A DNA stretch of 64,000 nt from JAGDMJ01 sp963809695. Lineage in GTDB: Bacteria > Bacteroidota > Ignavibacteria > UBA10030 > UBA6906. The stretch covers positions 33,209 to 97,208 of the forward strand of contig CAWEKI010000003.1 in the NCBI GenBank assembly GCA_963809695.1, in the 5' to 3' direction. Positions 37,330-45,684 of the stretch are shown here, in pieces. Position 1 is the stretch's first letter. Every line of letters begins with the position of its first letter. The notes beneath the pieces were generated by a model. The model was not told the DNA's origin. It saw only the letters and a program-made list of their open reading frames with translations, and did not search any database. A program made the position numbers and the translations under genes.

Positions 37330-37949
37330 ATCGGTAGATCCATTATAGTCCTCCTGCGAACTCGTGGATGATATCCAGGTTACAGCATTTGTGCCAAAAC
37401 AAGAAGGGAATTTGGGGGGATTGGACCCGAATAATAAGCGCTCTCCCCTAAATAGTAACGCTTCTGCAAGATTGGTTGCAAGACAAAAGCGCTCAATGCA
37501 GCCAGAAGCCTCATATTTTCTGATTCTAAGGACTGCTTTGTGCGGTCTCGGCCCCCTTTTTTAGGGATAGCATTGGCATGATGGCCCTCTCTTCTCACCC
37601 GATAGCCATGCCAAACGCAAATTGGAATCGCTGAGTACTGAGGCATTAGGTTCCCCATTCTACCCACGCTTGTCCGGCGACTGTGGCAACACCGGTGGCG
37701 CCCGCTTGTTTGAACCTCCGATAGCTTGGTGCGTGCTTTCCTGAGTGATCTCCTCGATCGCCGGCCGCGTTGGCGATCCCTAGGTCTGGCATCGGTCGCA
37801 CACCGGATACGGTTCGCAAAAGGAACGATTTTAGCTACTATCCGCCAGGTATACAGATCCCGGATCGCAGGAGCCATGAGTCATGATTTAAGGTCGCAGC
37901 CCTGGCTGAAAGCTTTACGCAGGCAGCAGGCCGAAGATTTGTGGCCTTA
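37330..37949. other. 620-bp stretch without a supported gene
   Basis: Frames of up to 165 codons exist on both strands here, but they are Arg-rich with no domain, no ribosome site and no neighbour coupling, and they overlap each other. I see no clear terminator after the lipoprotein gene that ends at 37950. The stretch separates the small accessory genes from the secretion/toxin train. Confidence 0.4.
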
Positions 37950-38582
37950 TTACTGCGGCAACACAAAGGACTCGAGCGAGAATCCCTTGCTACCGTCCTC
38001 GGCGAAGGAACGCTTGACTAACCCAACCCCTGGACAAACCCAGTCGTAATACTCCTCGTCGCTTGCGTAGAGATCATCGATATAGAAATTGTAGCAATTG
38101 TAGTAAATCTTCGCTGGCGTTACCACGGTATCTGTCTGGGAGAGTAATGTGATCCGAAACTCGCTGAGGCTCCGTGAGTTGAAGAATTGGCTGGCCGTTG
38201 CCGTCCAGGCTTCACCAACCTTTGCGTCAAACCTGTACCACGGAAAGACCATTGGCTGGCTGCCGAAAGGTGATGAAGCATCTTTCCAGCTGAGACGAGT
38301 TATGTTGCCCCGCTCGTCCTGGGAAAAATACACGATCCGGTTGACACTCCTGCCGGAATCACCCCTCATCGAGGATTCTACGATGCGGGCGTAGTTTGCC
38401 GATCCGACCTGAGCCATGGTGTCGATGTGTCTCGTAAGTCGATAGCCATCGTCCCTAAGCACCCACGATGCACCGACTTTAAGCGGATAGTTTGGGCTAC
38501 GGCTGCGTCCCTGGGGAAGCTCATCATGTTTCGCGCAACCCAGAAAGGCAATGGCTAGCAGTACGGAGAGGAGAGATTTCAT
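37950..38582 (-). CDS. Lipoprotein, candidate immunity protein for the second small RHS effector
   Basis: The 210-residue protein has a lipoprotein signal with lipobox IAFLGC near residue 16. The mature part is a beta-rich domain with strands such as YPLKVGASWVLRDDG and WVCPGVGLVKRSF, reminiscent of small secreted beta-sandwich/clam proteins, but no family is assigned. Its ATG overlaps the stop of the RHS effector gene in an ATGA arrangement, so the two are translated together. In polymorphic-toxin loci the gene directly after the toxin normally encodes immunity; a lipoprotein would neutralise a toxin acting in the periplasm or at the surface. That role is inference from position. Confidence 0.6.
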   Translation of the reverse strand: MKSLLSVLLAIAFLGCAKHDELPQGRSRSPNYPLKVGASWVLRDDGYRLTRHIDTMAQVGSANYARIVESSMRGDSGRSVNRIVYFSQDERGNITRLSWKDASSPFGSQPMVFPWYRFDAKVGEAWTATASQFFNSRSLSEFRITLLSQTDTVVTPAKIYYNCYNFYIDDLYASDEEYYDWVCPGVGLVKRSFAEDGSKGFSLESFVLPQ

Positions 38583-39328
38583 TTTTGGTCTTTCTCCTTT
38601 CTTTTGACCTCTCTGACCTGTCTATCGAACTGGTCTGCAGGACTCCCCTTTTTGACAGGAGACACCCCATCAGTTCCGTATTTCTTGTGCTCGGTTTTCG
38701 TGTCAACGGCTGTGCCTGAGAGATCCCCTTTATCTCTGTTGTACTCTATATGTGCTTTCCCTTCGTGGTACATGGTTTCGGCACTCTTTTCCGTAGGCGC
38801 TGAGCCAAGTATTGTGGCATCGAGCGTAACGGTAATGACCGTTTTGCCGTCGTTTTGAAAGTTCTGATCCTTGATACCCATTTCTTCGGAACCGATGACC
38901 ACTTGGTCTGCCTGGCGGGAGTCTTCCCATGGTCGCGTCTTCCAATCCGTCACTGCGCCGATGCTTTCCCCGGATGACTTGCTCATGTCCCCAACTGTGT
39001 AGACGACGAGAACGTTGTGGTCGCCTTCCAAGCGCTTCATTTGCTCTGACCCAAGCTGCGTCTTCATGTACAAGCCCAACATCTTGTTGAAGTCGGGATT
39101 GTTTCTTGCGCTCTCATGAAAGGCAACGTCGTTTCCATCAGGGTCAATGTACTTCAAAGGATTGTCTAAGGCATAATTGTACGGCGACCATCCGAGGAAT
39201 TTATGTGCCTTCGGATCCGTCTGCAGAAAACGCCCTGTCCGGGCATCGTAGTAGCGAGCCTCTGCATGGTATGTGGGCATCATAAACCAGCACAAAACGA
39301 TAAACAGGAATTGTCTACTGCTTTTCAT
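38579..39328 (-). CDS. Miniature secreted RHS effector with putative metallopeptidase-like C-terminus
   Basis: The 249-residue protein has a signal peptide (FLFIVLCWFMMP, ending AEA). Directly after it comes the last piece of the RHS-associated core (RYYDARTGRF, then GWSPYNYALDNP and IDPDG near residue 64). The remaining about 185 residues are a variable domain. It holds HEGKAH (188-193), a near-miss of the zinc HExxH motif with one extra residue, so a divergent metallopeptidase is possible but unproven. The start was set at the ATG after the GGGGAGACAATTGAT leader, which also precedes the sister effector at 40733. The stop overlaps a lipoprotein gene by 4 nt. It probably is a stand-alone toxin that uses the neighbouring secretion machine. 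Confidence 0.65.
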   Translation of the reverse strand: MKSSRQFLFIVLCWFMMPTYHAEARYYDARTGRFLQTDPKAHKFLGWSPYNYALDNPLKYIDPDGNDVAFHESARNNPDFNKMLGLYMKTQLGSEQMKRLEGDHNVLVVYTVGDMSKSSGESIGAVTDWKTRPWEDSRQADQVVIGSEEMGIKDQNFQNDGKTVITVTLDATILGSAPTEKSAETMYHEGKAHIEYNRDKGDLSGTAVDTKTEHKKYGTDGVSPVKKGSPADQFDRQVREVKRKEKDQK

Positions 39329-39391
39329 ATCAATTGTCTCCCCTTTGCGGAACAATTCTAGAATTTGCATCTGCTGAACGAATTGGGCAAT

Positions 39392-39976
39392 TCACTTTGA
39401 GATTTTCGTGCGAAGCAACAGCACATTAGATAACACGCGTCCTGACCAAACTCGGTGCAGGATGTCCCGCTCGTCGACATAGCCTCCCCACTTACTCGAA
39501 TATACGGCCTGGATTCTATAGGTCCTGCCAGGTGCAAGGTTGTAGTTGAAAGAAGTGACTGTGTCGCATACTGACCGCCTTGGCATAATGTCGACAAACC
39601 GTAGTGGCAAGAAATCTTGGTGGGTCAGATCCAACGGCGATAGTTCCTCTCCGTCCTCCTCAAAGATCAATATAGGATTTGATGAGAGCGAGTGAAGATG
39701 GAAGGGTTCTATAGCTAGTGAAGAGTCAGACCGGTTTGTGATGCAAAACTCCAACGGAGGGGTCCCATTTGAGAGATCACACCAAAGAGTCTCAGCATTT
39801 CCGGGCAGAAAAGCTATATGGAGGGAGATACTCGAATCTGGACTTTGGTGCCGCCATGGAACATCTTCCGGTCGAAGGAGCTTCTTCATTGCCACTACCG
39901 GCTGTCGGGACTCGTGGCAACCTTGCGCGAACATAAACCCTAGAATAAGCAAAAGTTGAGGGATGAGATGTCGCAT
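39392..39976 (-). CDS. Lipoprotein, candidate immunity protein for the HELGH effector
   Basis: The 194-residue protein has a lipobox FAQGC with acylated Cys near residue 20. The mature domain appears to be an Ig-like beta-sandwich (PLEFCITNRSDSSLAIEPF, then YNLAPGRTYRIQAVYSSKW), a fold frequent in periplasmic inhibitors and accessory proteins. It starts 40 nt after the stop of the metallopeptidase-type RHS effector, on the same strand, so it fits the toxin-then-immunity order. Role inferred from position and localisation only. It is followed by the second effector-lipoprotein pair. Confidence 0.55.
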   Translation of the reverse strand: MRHLIPQLLLILGFMFAQGCHESRQPVVAMKKLLRPEDVPWRHQSPDSSISLHIAFLPGNAETLWCDLSNGTPPLEFCITNRSDSSLAIEPFHLHSLSSNPILIFEEDGEELSPLDLTHQDFLPLRFVDIMPRRSVCDTVTSFNYNLAPGRTYRIQAVYSSKWGGYVDERDILHRVWSGRVLSNVLLLRTKISK

Positions 39977-40016
39977 ACCGTATTACCTCCTTTATTCTAT
40001 GGTAATGGTCACATGT

Positions 40017-40733
40017 TCACTGCACTGGTCCTGACCGGGATAGTTCTTTCCGAATCTTTCGCTCAATTGGTTTTGCCTGCTTTTCTTCACTCACGCCGTC
40101 ATTGACTTCCTTCGTATATTTCTTGACATTGCTCGCTGCAGCGTCTGCGTGACCAAGTTCATGCCCGAGCACTATGGCAGATGCATCTTTTCTCGGATAC
40201 TTGTCATCCTCGTTCGTAACCATGTTCTTCTCGGTGTACATTATTGCAGTTTCGATGTGATTTGGGTCCAACACTATAGTAGCACCTTCGAAGTTTTCAT
40301 GTTTTGGATCTGCTTTTGGTTGCGTTCTTCCCAGTTCGATATTGTCACTTGTTTGTTCTAATATACCAGTCTTTACCACAATATCTTGAGGTAGGTCGTC
40401 TACCTTGGCAAATATCTTCGCTCCAGATTCACTTTGTTTGAGACGCTCTACTGTTTTTGCGACATAGCGAAGCCCATCAGTCTTGTATCCAAAGAAGCTC
40501 AGAGTTCGATCCCACCAACTTCCCAACACGACCCTCCTGCCATCCGGATCTCGGAGAGAAGCTGGGTTGCAGAAGCAATATGAATACGCAGCCCACTGCG
40601 GATACTTCTCTTGAAGTGGATCCACGCTCAGGAACCTGCCCACCCTAGCATCATAATACCGAGCCTCGGCACGGTACGCGGGCACTATCAACCAGCACAA
40701 AACGACAAACATAAGCAGTCTGCTGCCTTTCAT
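40017..40733 (-). CDS. Miniature secreted RHS effector with HExxH metallopeptidase motif
   Basis: The 238-residue protein has a signal peptide (MFVVLCWLIVPAY, ending AEA) joined to the end of the RHS-associated core (RYYDARVGRFLSVDPL, then RDPDG near 61-65). Its C-terminal domain contains IVLGHELGHADAA, a canonical zinc-protease motif with His191, Glu192 and His195. Such motifs are known in polymorphic-toxin C-termini. The upstream 30 bp (GGGAGACAATTGAC before ATG) and signal peptide closely match those of the sister gene ending at 38579, so the two arose by duplication with exchange of the toxic domain. A lipoprotein gene follows. It starts 1 nt after the transglutaminase-like gene, at the end of the secretion train. 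Confidence 0.75.
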   Translation of the reverse strand: MKGSRLLMFVVLCWLIVPAYRAEARYYDARVGRFLSVDPLQEKYPQWAAYSYCFCNPASLRDPDGRRVVLGSWWDRTLSFFGYKTDGLRYVAKTVERLKQSESGAKIFAKVDDLPQDIVVKTGILEQTSDNIELGRTQPKADPKHENFEGATIVLDPNHIETAIMYTEKNMVTNEDDKYPRKDASAIVLGHELGHADAAASNVKKYTKEVNDGVSEEKQAKPIERKIRKELSRSGPVQ

Positions 40734-40734
40734 G

Positions 40735-41745
40735 TCAATTGTCTCCCTCTCTGTGGAACGATGTTGGGACCTGTGTCTTCATTTTGACGGTCTTTTCCGG
40801 GGCAATGAGGGCCATTCCCATAGCCTTGGCCCTTGCTTTGCTCTTCTCCCAGAGTTTTCGGTGCTTATCGATCTGCGCCAGGCGGTCTCCCCGATCCGAT
40901 TTTTCCTCCAATGACATGGCACGGTGATAATGCACCAGCCCTCGCGCCCATACTCCCGTCGCCAGCGTCGAATCGCAACGGAGAGCCAAGTCCGCGTACC
41001 GCTCAGCCCTGTCAAAGTCCTTGCGTGCGATATATTCTGCGACATTTATCAGGAGCAAGGACGCAAGGTACTCCTTCTTGGTAAGTGTTCTTAAGTACAT
41101 TCCTCTGGTGATGCCAGTTTTGGGAATCTTCATGTCAATCGTGTACTCTCTGTCGGAAGAGTAGCCGCCTCCACTCGTGGCTTCGATATTTGCTTGCCAT
41201 CCCCTTGGAGCGTCCTTGGGCAAATATCGCACAAAGAAATGATTCGGCGCACGCACGGCAGCGATTGACATTCCCAGCCGTTGACCGAGAATCACATAGA
41301 GCATGGGCATGGTCACACAGGACCCTCTCCTTCGGGAGAGGTAACCGTTGATGAATCGATTAGACCGTTTGCGTGCTCCCGGATCACTTCGGTCGTAGGC
41401 AAAAACCAGGCTATCGTTCCATGGACCTTTGCGGTACAAATAGGTATTTAACGCTCGAATTCTCTCCTCCGGCATCACAGCGTATCCGAAGTAGTGCTCA
41501 AAACGCTGCGCAAGTGTGGAAAAAGCAGAAAGCACAACGCTTGCGTTCAGGTCAGGATAAAACTCCCCCGCCAATGACAGGCAGGCCATCCCTATATCGA
41601 TTGAGTCTTCAGGTACTTGTAGTATCCTCTCAATGGGCGGCACTTTCATGTGTTCCTGTCCGAGTGCCCCGAGAGAAGGAGCAAACAGGAGCCAAAGTAT
41701 CATGGGGACCACCAAGCATCGTCCACGTATGTTTTCCATGAGCAT
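40735..41745 (-). CDS. Exported transglutaminase-like (SirB1/Transglut_core2-type) protein with TPR-like tail
   Basis: The 336-residue protein has a signal peptide (LWLLFAPSLGALGQ). The central domain fits Transglut_core2: NGYLSRRRGSCVTMPMLY with candidate nucleophile Cys143, then VRAPNHFFVRY with His169, then WQANIEATSGG with a polar third residue. Papain-like transglutaminase folds act as proteases, amidases or cross-linkers. The C-terminal 110 residues look like TPR helices (DFDRAERYADLALR). It starts 5 nt after the gspF-like gene stop and abuts the first small effector, so it belongs to the same train. It may mature pseudopilins or effectors, or be itself an effector; the sequence does not decide. 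Confidence 0.7.
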   Translation of the reverse strand: MLMENIRGRCLVVPMILWLLFAPSLGALGQEHMKVPPIERILQVPEDSIDIGMACLSLAGEFYPDLNASVVLSAFSTLAQRFEHYFGYAVMPEERIRALNTYLYRKGPWNDSLVFAYDRSDPGARKRSNRFINGYLSRRRGSCVTMPMLYVILGQRLGMSIAAVRAPNHFFVRYLPKDAPRGWQANIEATSGGGYSSDREYTIDMKIPKTGITRGMYLRTLTKKEYLASLLLINVAEYIARKDFDRAERYADLALRCDSTLATGVWARGLVHYHRAMSLEEKSDRGDRLAQIDKHRKLWEKSKARAKAMGMALIAPEKTVKMKTQVPTSFHREGDN

Positions 41746-41750
41746 CGCAC

Positions 41751-42896
41751 CTACCCTCCTCCCACCACATTCACCAAATCAAACATCGGCAAATACATCG
41801 AGATCAGGATTGCTGCCACCACAAACCCCAAAAAGAGCACAATCACCGGCTCCATGATGGTTGTGAGGGCATCCACCTTCCCATCGATCTCCTGCTCATA
41901 ATAGTCGGCCACTTTCAAGAGCATCGAATCGAGTTCACTGGTCTCCTCCCCCACAGCGATCATCTGGACAACCATGGGAGGAAAGAGCGTCGAATCGACC
42001 AGTGGTTCGGCAATGGCGCGTCCCTGGCGCACATGCTTCAAGATTGCCGCGATCTGCCTCTGGATCCCACCGCTAGTGGCAATGCGCTCCGAGACGCTCA
42101 AAGCTTCAACCAGGGAGACCTGTGCCTGAAGCAGCGTGCCCAAGGTCCGACAAAAGCGGGCGACATGGGTCTTCAAGATAATCTCTCCTAAAAGCGGAAG
42201 CTTCAGCGACAGCTCCCCCATTTTCTCCCGCACGGAAGGACGCCTGAAGGTCTCACGTGAGAAGTAGAGGCTGACAAGTGAGCCGACCAGTAGATACGGC
42301 CCGAAGGAAGAAAGAAAGCGGCTCAACGAGAGAATTACCCGTGTCGAAAACGGAAGCTCGATCTGGAAGGTCTTGAACATGTCGGCAAACGTGGGCACAA
42401 TGAAGACCAGAAGAAAGCTGACGGCCCCGGTGGCTACCGTAATAACTAACGCTGGATAGGTCAAGGCCTGGAGGAATTTCCTCTTTAAGGCATTCATCTT
42501 TTCCAGATGCCCAGCCAGATGGGCCAGGACCTGAGCCAGGCGGCCACTTTCCTGCCCTACTTCCGCCGAAACAATGAAGAGCTTATCGAAGACATCGGGC
42601 CTGGTGGCAAGGGCTTTGTCGAAGGAACTCCCCTTCTGGACTTCAGAGGCAATCTGAGCGATCACCTCCTTCATGGGCTGCTTCGTCGTCTGAGCCATTA
42701 ACACCTCCAGTGCCCGGTGAAGGGACACCCGCGCCTGGAGCATCACCGAAAGCTGCGTGCAAAAATCTGCCTTGTCCCGGTCCGTGATCTTGGCCTTCAA
42801 GAGCCGCAGCCGCCCACCAGAAGATACTTGCCGAGTGTTTGGCGAGGTGCTTCGCGGCTCCTGCAGTTTCAGTATGAGTTCAAGGTTGGCTTGCAT
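41751..42896 (-). CDS. gspF: GspF/PilC-type inner-membrane platform protein
   Basis: The 381-residue protein contains two T2SF domains, each a helical bundle followed by membrane helices. The first carries DFCTQLSVMLQARVSL and VGQESGRLAQVL; the second repeats the pattern as RFCRTLGTLLQAQVSL and VGEETSELDSML. Hydrophobic segments lie near residues 150-180, 205-225 and 350-375. This protein is the polytopic platform that couples the GspE/PilB ATPase to pilus or pseudopilus assembly. The length is normal for the family (about 400). It starts 5 nt after the J-like pseudopilin gene and ends 5 nt before the transglutaminase-like gene. Confidence 0.92.
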   Translation of the reverse strand: MQANLELILKLQEPRSTSPNTRQVSSGGRLRLLKAKITDRDKADFCTQLSVMLQARVSLHRALEVLMAQTTKQPMKEVIAQIASEVQKGSSFDKALATRPDVFDKLFIVSAEVGQESGRLAQVLAHLAGHLEKMNALKRKFLQALTYPALVITVATGAVSFLLVFIVPTFADMFKTFQIELPFSTRVILSLSRFLSSFGPYLLVGSLVSLYFSRETFRRPSVREKMGELSLKLPLLGEIILKTHVARFCRTLGTLLQAQVSLVEALSVSERIATSGGIQRQIAAILKHVRQGRAIAEPLVDSTLFPPMVVQMIAVGEETSELDSMLLKVADYYEQEIDGKVDALTTIMEPVIVLFLGFVVAAILISMYLPMFDLVNVVGGG

Positions 42897-42901
42897 GTGT
42901 C

Positions 42902-43426
42902 TTATGGCATGAGACTGCTCGAAGGAGCAGATACTTTTCTTGTTGTGTCTGTAGTGTTGAACACCAAGGCAGAACTCCCGGGGACAGCAACATCGGCTCG
43001 GGCTTCTGTGCTATCCTTGCCCCAGAAGCTTTTGAGTGTAAGTGCCACCCGCCCGGCTGAGACACTCCGGAACTCAAGCAACCACTTCTCATCATGAGGC
43101 GGACCAAAGGCCATCCCGTCCCGGTAGAGAACCCTCTGCCTCATGCAGTAAGAGCGCGCCCCTCGTGTAGGCGACAGAAGTTCTAGCGTGGAATCGGTCG
43201 ATGCGGTTGCGGAGCAAGACCCTTCAATGTCCGAAGCGATCAGTTCCACGGTTTGCAATGCATGTTCCCGATGCTCTCTGATGCGGATGTCCCTCTGCAC
43301 AATCTTCGCAACAAACAGATAAAGGGAGAAACTGAAGCCCACGAGGAGCGATCCGGCCACAATGGCCACCAGTAGCTCCTGAATCGTGAAGCCTGATTCG
43401 GATTTCAGAAAACCGGCAATTGTCAT
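42902..43426 (-). CDS. Minor pseudopilin, GspJ-like
   Basis: The 174-residue prepilin has a short leader and the cleavage/methylation motif G-FTIQELLVAI with Glu at +5, followed by a hydrophobic helix. The C-terminal globular part is beta-rich (LEFRSVSAGRVALTLKSFW), as in GspJ/PilW minor pilins. Its ATG overlaps the stop of the I-like gene (ATGA). Order K-I-J matches T2SS operons read in reverse, so it probably belongs to the pseudopilus tip complex. Confidence 0.78.
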   Translation of the reverse strand: MTIAGFLKSESGFTIQELLVAIVAGSLLVGFSFSLYLFVAKIVQRDIRIREHREHALQTVELIASDIEGSCSATASTDSTLELLSPTRGARSYCMRQRVLYRDGMAFGPPHDEKWLLEFRSVSAGRVALTLKSFWGKDSTEARADVAVPGSSALVFNTTDTTRKVSAPSSSLMP

Positions 43427-43791
43427 GGCGCCCGCACCACCGTTTTCGAGAGCTTGACAAGCACCTTGCCCGGCTTCCTCGTCTGTGCTACCGATATGCG
43501 AATCTCTCTTGCATCATTTGTTAACCGTGCAATCTCCCGGTGGACGACAAAGCCACCACCCGCGTTAAACTCTGCACTTGCAAGCCCCTTATCGCCCACG
43601 GCCGACGTCATTTCGCGCTCCGCAAGCAAAAGAGCTTCATGAATCCTTTCTCCTTCCTTATCCAACAGAAGGGTTCCGATGGCCACCCCCAGCGGAATGA
43701 GCACACTCAAGAAGAGCGCCATCGCCACGAGCGTCTCCACCAGTGTGTAGCCGGCTTCCTCCTGGAATTTCACTCGCCAGGAAATACTCAT
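43423..43791 (-). CDS. Minor pseudopilin, GspI-like
   Basis: From the ATG at 43791 the product has 122 residues with a short basic leader and G-YTLVETLVAMALF, a canonical prepilin motif with Glu at +5. The small globular part and length fit GspI. The ATG overlaps the end of the K-like gene, and the stop overlaps the J-like start, so K, I and J are tightly coupled. A longer reading frame upstream lies inside the K-like gene and is not used here. Confidence 0.8.
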   Translation of the reverse strand: MSISWRVKFQEEAGYTLVETLVAMALFLSVLIPLGVAIGTLLLDKEGERIHEALLLAEREMTSAVGDKGLASAEFNAGGGFVVHREIARLTNDAREIRISVAQTRKPGKVLVKLSKTVVRAP

Positions 43792-45179
43792 AACCACTCC
43801 AGAATGCCAGAGGATGAGACCCCGGAGAAGACCGAAGGCACGAGAAATCCTTCCCGCAAGACGGTCCGGTCGATTTTCCCTGAGCGCAGCCAACCGAGGT
43901 ATACGGTCGGTGCCTCGTAGAAGTAGAGATCCCCGGCTAGCACGCTTCCTTGTACTGTGCCATCGAGCGTCACCCGGGCTGTGGAGTAGATGGCCCCGAC
44001 CACCCTGGCAAGAGGCTCGACGGTGACCAGGTCATCTCCAAAAGGGGAGTCGAGGTAGATGAAGCCCTCCAGACTGCTCCCGGCCTCCAGGCAAATACTC
44101 TGCCGCAGCGGAGCCAATCCGCTGGGGGCGAGGGAAACGAGCGCCGAGGGGTAAGAGGCTTCGGTAGAGCTGTCTATCGAAATCCTCGGGGCAATAAGCT
44201 GTGAGGAGGAAAGACGCGCTCCTTCCACGCAAATCGCCTTCCGGCTGTAGAGTACTACATGGTTCAGAGAGACGTCTCTAGGCACATAGATGGAATCCTC
44301 GCACACGACGCTGAGAAGCCCTTCCACGTGCGTCCCCCTGGCTATGGAGAAGGAGCCCTGGGAAGCAGCGGTAACAACAACCAGTGGCCTTGCTCTATGA
44401 TCGAGGGAATCCTTTTGGAAATTTATCGACCCAGAAGTAAAGACGATGTCGATGGAATCCGCGACCGCCGCGATTCGCTCCCCCGGAGCAAGAGTCGCCG
44501 CTATGGCCAGGGCCGGCACCTTGCGCTCAAGGAGGCTCTCGTAGTATTGTCTCAGATCGCGGATGGCGTCTCGATCGACCTGGGGCACTTGTATTCCGCC
44601 AGTGCCGCCTCTAACACGACCAACGAGAGGAAGTGTGGCCGGCGTAGAATAGCCATGAAGCGAGCCCGTGGTGGCACCGGCAGGACCGATCGAGATGTCC
44701 CCCCGAATCTGGGACGTGCCCGTGAACACCAATTGGTACTGGTTGTTGCCCAGGATGAGCGCTTGCCTGAACGCCTCCGGGGGCTGGGAAGCAACGCAGG
44801 CGAGCCGCATCTTACGAATTCCTCTGCAGCCCCCAAAAGATTCGACCATCTTATACACTCCCCACGGCTGTGCGCGGACAAATGCCTCACTCCCATCATC
44901 GAAGCTGATATGCTTTTGCGTGAAGGGCTCCCGTGAAGCAAGTTCGGATGAGCCCTCTAAGAGTGCGCGCACGACGCCGCTTTGGGCAGCATATTCGGCT
45001 TTGACCTGGACTACCTGACGCAACGCAACCTGCCGCTCAAGATACTCCAGCACGATCACCGAGAAGGCCACGAGGGTGAGGATCGTGACCAGAAAGAGTA
45101 TAGAAGGTAGGGCGTAGCCCTCCTCTTCCTCGAATCCTGCAGCAAGTCTTATCGCTACTACTGCGCTTCGAGTATCCAC
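43788..45179 (-). CDS. Large atypical GspK/PilX-like pseudopilin with beta-solenoid-like body
   Basis: From the GTG at 45179 the product has 463 residues. Near residue 20 it has EEEEG-YALPSILFLVTILTL, a prepilin-like helix that lacks Glu at +5, as GspK does. After the stalk, the body is rich in short Ser/Gly/Val beta repeats (SIARGTHVEGLLSVVCEDSIYV, continuing similarly), more like a solenoid or polymer-forming fold than the usual GspK SAM-like domains. The frame extends further upstream, but that part is the antiphase of the GspC/PilP-like gene, so the GTG is the most upstream sensible start; it overlaps that gene by 22 nt. It likely caps the pseudopilus. Confidence 0.68.
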   Translation of the reverse strand: MDTRSAVVAIRLAAGFEEEEGYALPSILFLVTILTLVAFSVIVLEYLERQVALRQVVQVKAEYAAQSGVVRALLEGSSELASREPFTQKHISFDDGSEAFVRAQPWGVYKMVESFGGCRGIRKMRLACVASQPPEAFRQALILGNNQYQLVFTGTSQIRGDISIGPAGATTGSLHGYSTPATLPLVGRVRGGTGGIQVPQVDRDAIRDLRQYYESLLERKVPALAIAATLAPGERIAAVADSIDIVFTSGSINFQKDSLDHRARPLVVVTAASQGSFSIARGTHVEGLLSVVCEDSIYVPRDVSLNHVVLYSRKAICVEGARLSSSQLIAPRISIDSSTEASYPSALVSLAPSGLAPLRQSICLEAGSSLEGFIYLDSPFGDDLVTVEPLARVVGAIYSTARVTLDGTVQGSVLAGDLYFYEAPTVYLGWLRSGKIDRTVLREGFLVPSVFSGVSSSGILEWL

Positions 45180-45622
45180 TGGCTCTTCTGCTTCTGGAAT
45201 AGATAAGACACCTCGTTGGTGCCGATCTTGAGGATCTTCGCCCCGGAAACGGTGTCTCCTTCGGAAAGAAAGTAGACACCGCCGGTCGAGTTCTCCACAA
45301 TGGCGGTCTTTTTCCGAGCTCGATTTTGAAGGATACCGGTCAGCTTCAGGGCCGGAGCCGTCCAGACGGGTTTTGGAATGAGAGTTGTGTTTTTGCGCGT
45401 GGAATCGCGAGCGTGGACGCTCGGGGCAAAGTGAAAAGGATCCCGCACATCGGCCGTGTAGACAAATGCGGGCTGCCTGGAGCCCGTCCCGGCCTCCGGA
45501 GAGGCAGATTTGGCTTGATCGTCGGTGCCCTCGCTCACGGTGCCATAGACTCTGAGTGCGACCATGCCCCAGATGGCAACGACAAGCAGGAGAAGAAATT
45601 TCTGTAGCCGCTTGTTCTTCAT
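45158..45622 (-). CDS. PilP/GspC-like inner-membrane connector
   Basis: The 154-residue protein has one N-terminal transmembrane helix (FLLLLVVAIWGMVAL), a flexible periplasmic linker with the motif RDPFHFAP, and a C-terminal HR-like beta domain: LKLTGILQN, then TAIVENSTGGVYFLSEGDTV and QWILEAQ. This plan is shared by GspC and PilP, which link the inner-membrane assembly to the secretin N-domains. I used the ATG at 45622, 6 nt after AGGGAG, not the ATG two codons upstream. It sits between the PilO-like gene and the pseudopilins, the expected place. Confidence 0.8.
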   Translation of the reverse strand: MKNKRLQKFLLLLVVAIWGMVALRVYGTVSEGTDDQAKSASPEAGTGSRQPAFVYTADVRDPFHFAPSVHARDSTRKNTTLIPKPVWTAPALKLTGILQNRARKKTAIVENSTGGVYFLSEGDTVSGAKILKIGTNEVSYLFQKQKSQWILEAQ

Positions 45623-45684
45623 GATCATCTCCCTTCCGGTCGTCTATGGACGAGTATCCGTTGTTCAACACTGGCTGACCGAGC

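Noticed and set aside
37380..37877. A 165-codon - strand frame as a degraded transposase
   Set aside because: Very Arg-rich, no recognisable catalytic motif in any frame, overlapped by an equally long frame on the other strand.
45180..45671. The upstream 160-codon extension of the K-like pseudopilin frame
   Set aside because: It overlaps the GspC/PilP-like gene out of frame and has the Arg/Ser/His-rich look of a shadow; the prepilin helix lies near the GTG at 45179.
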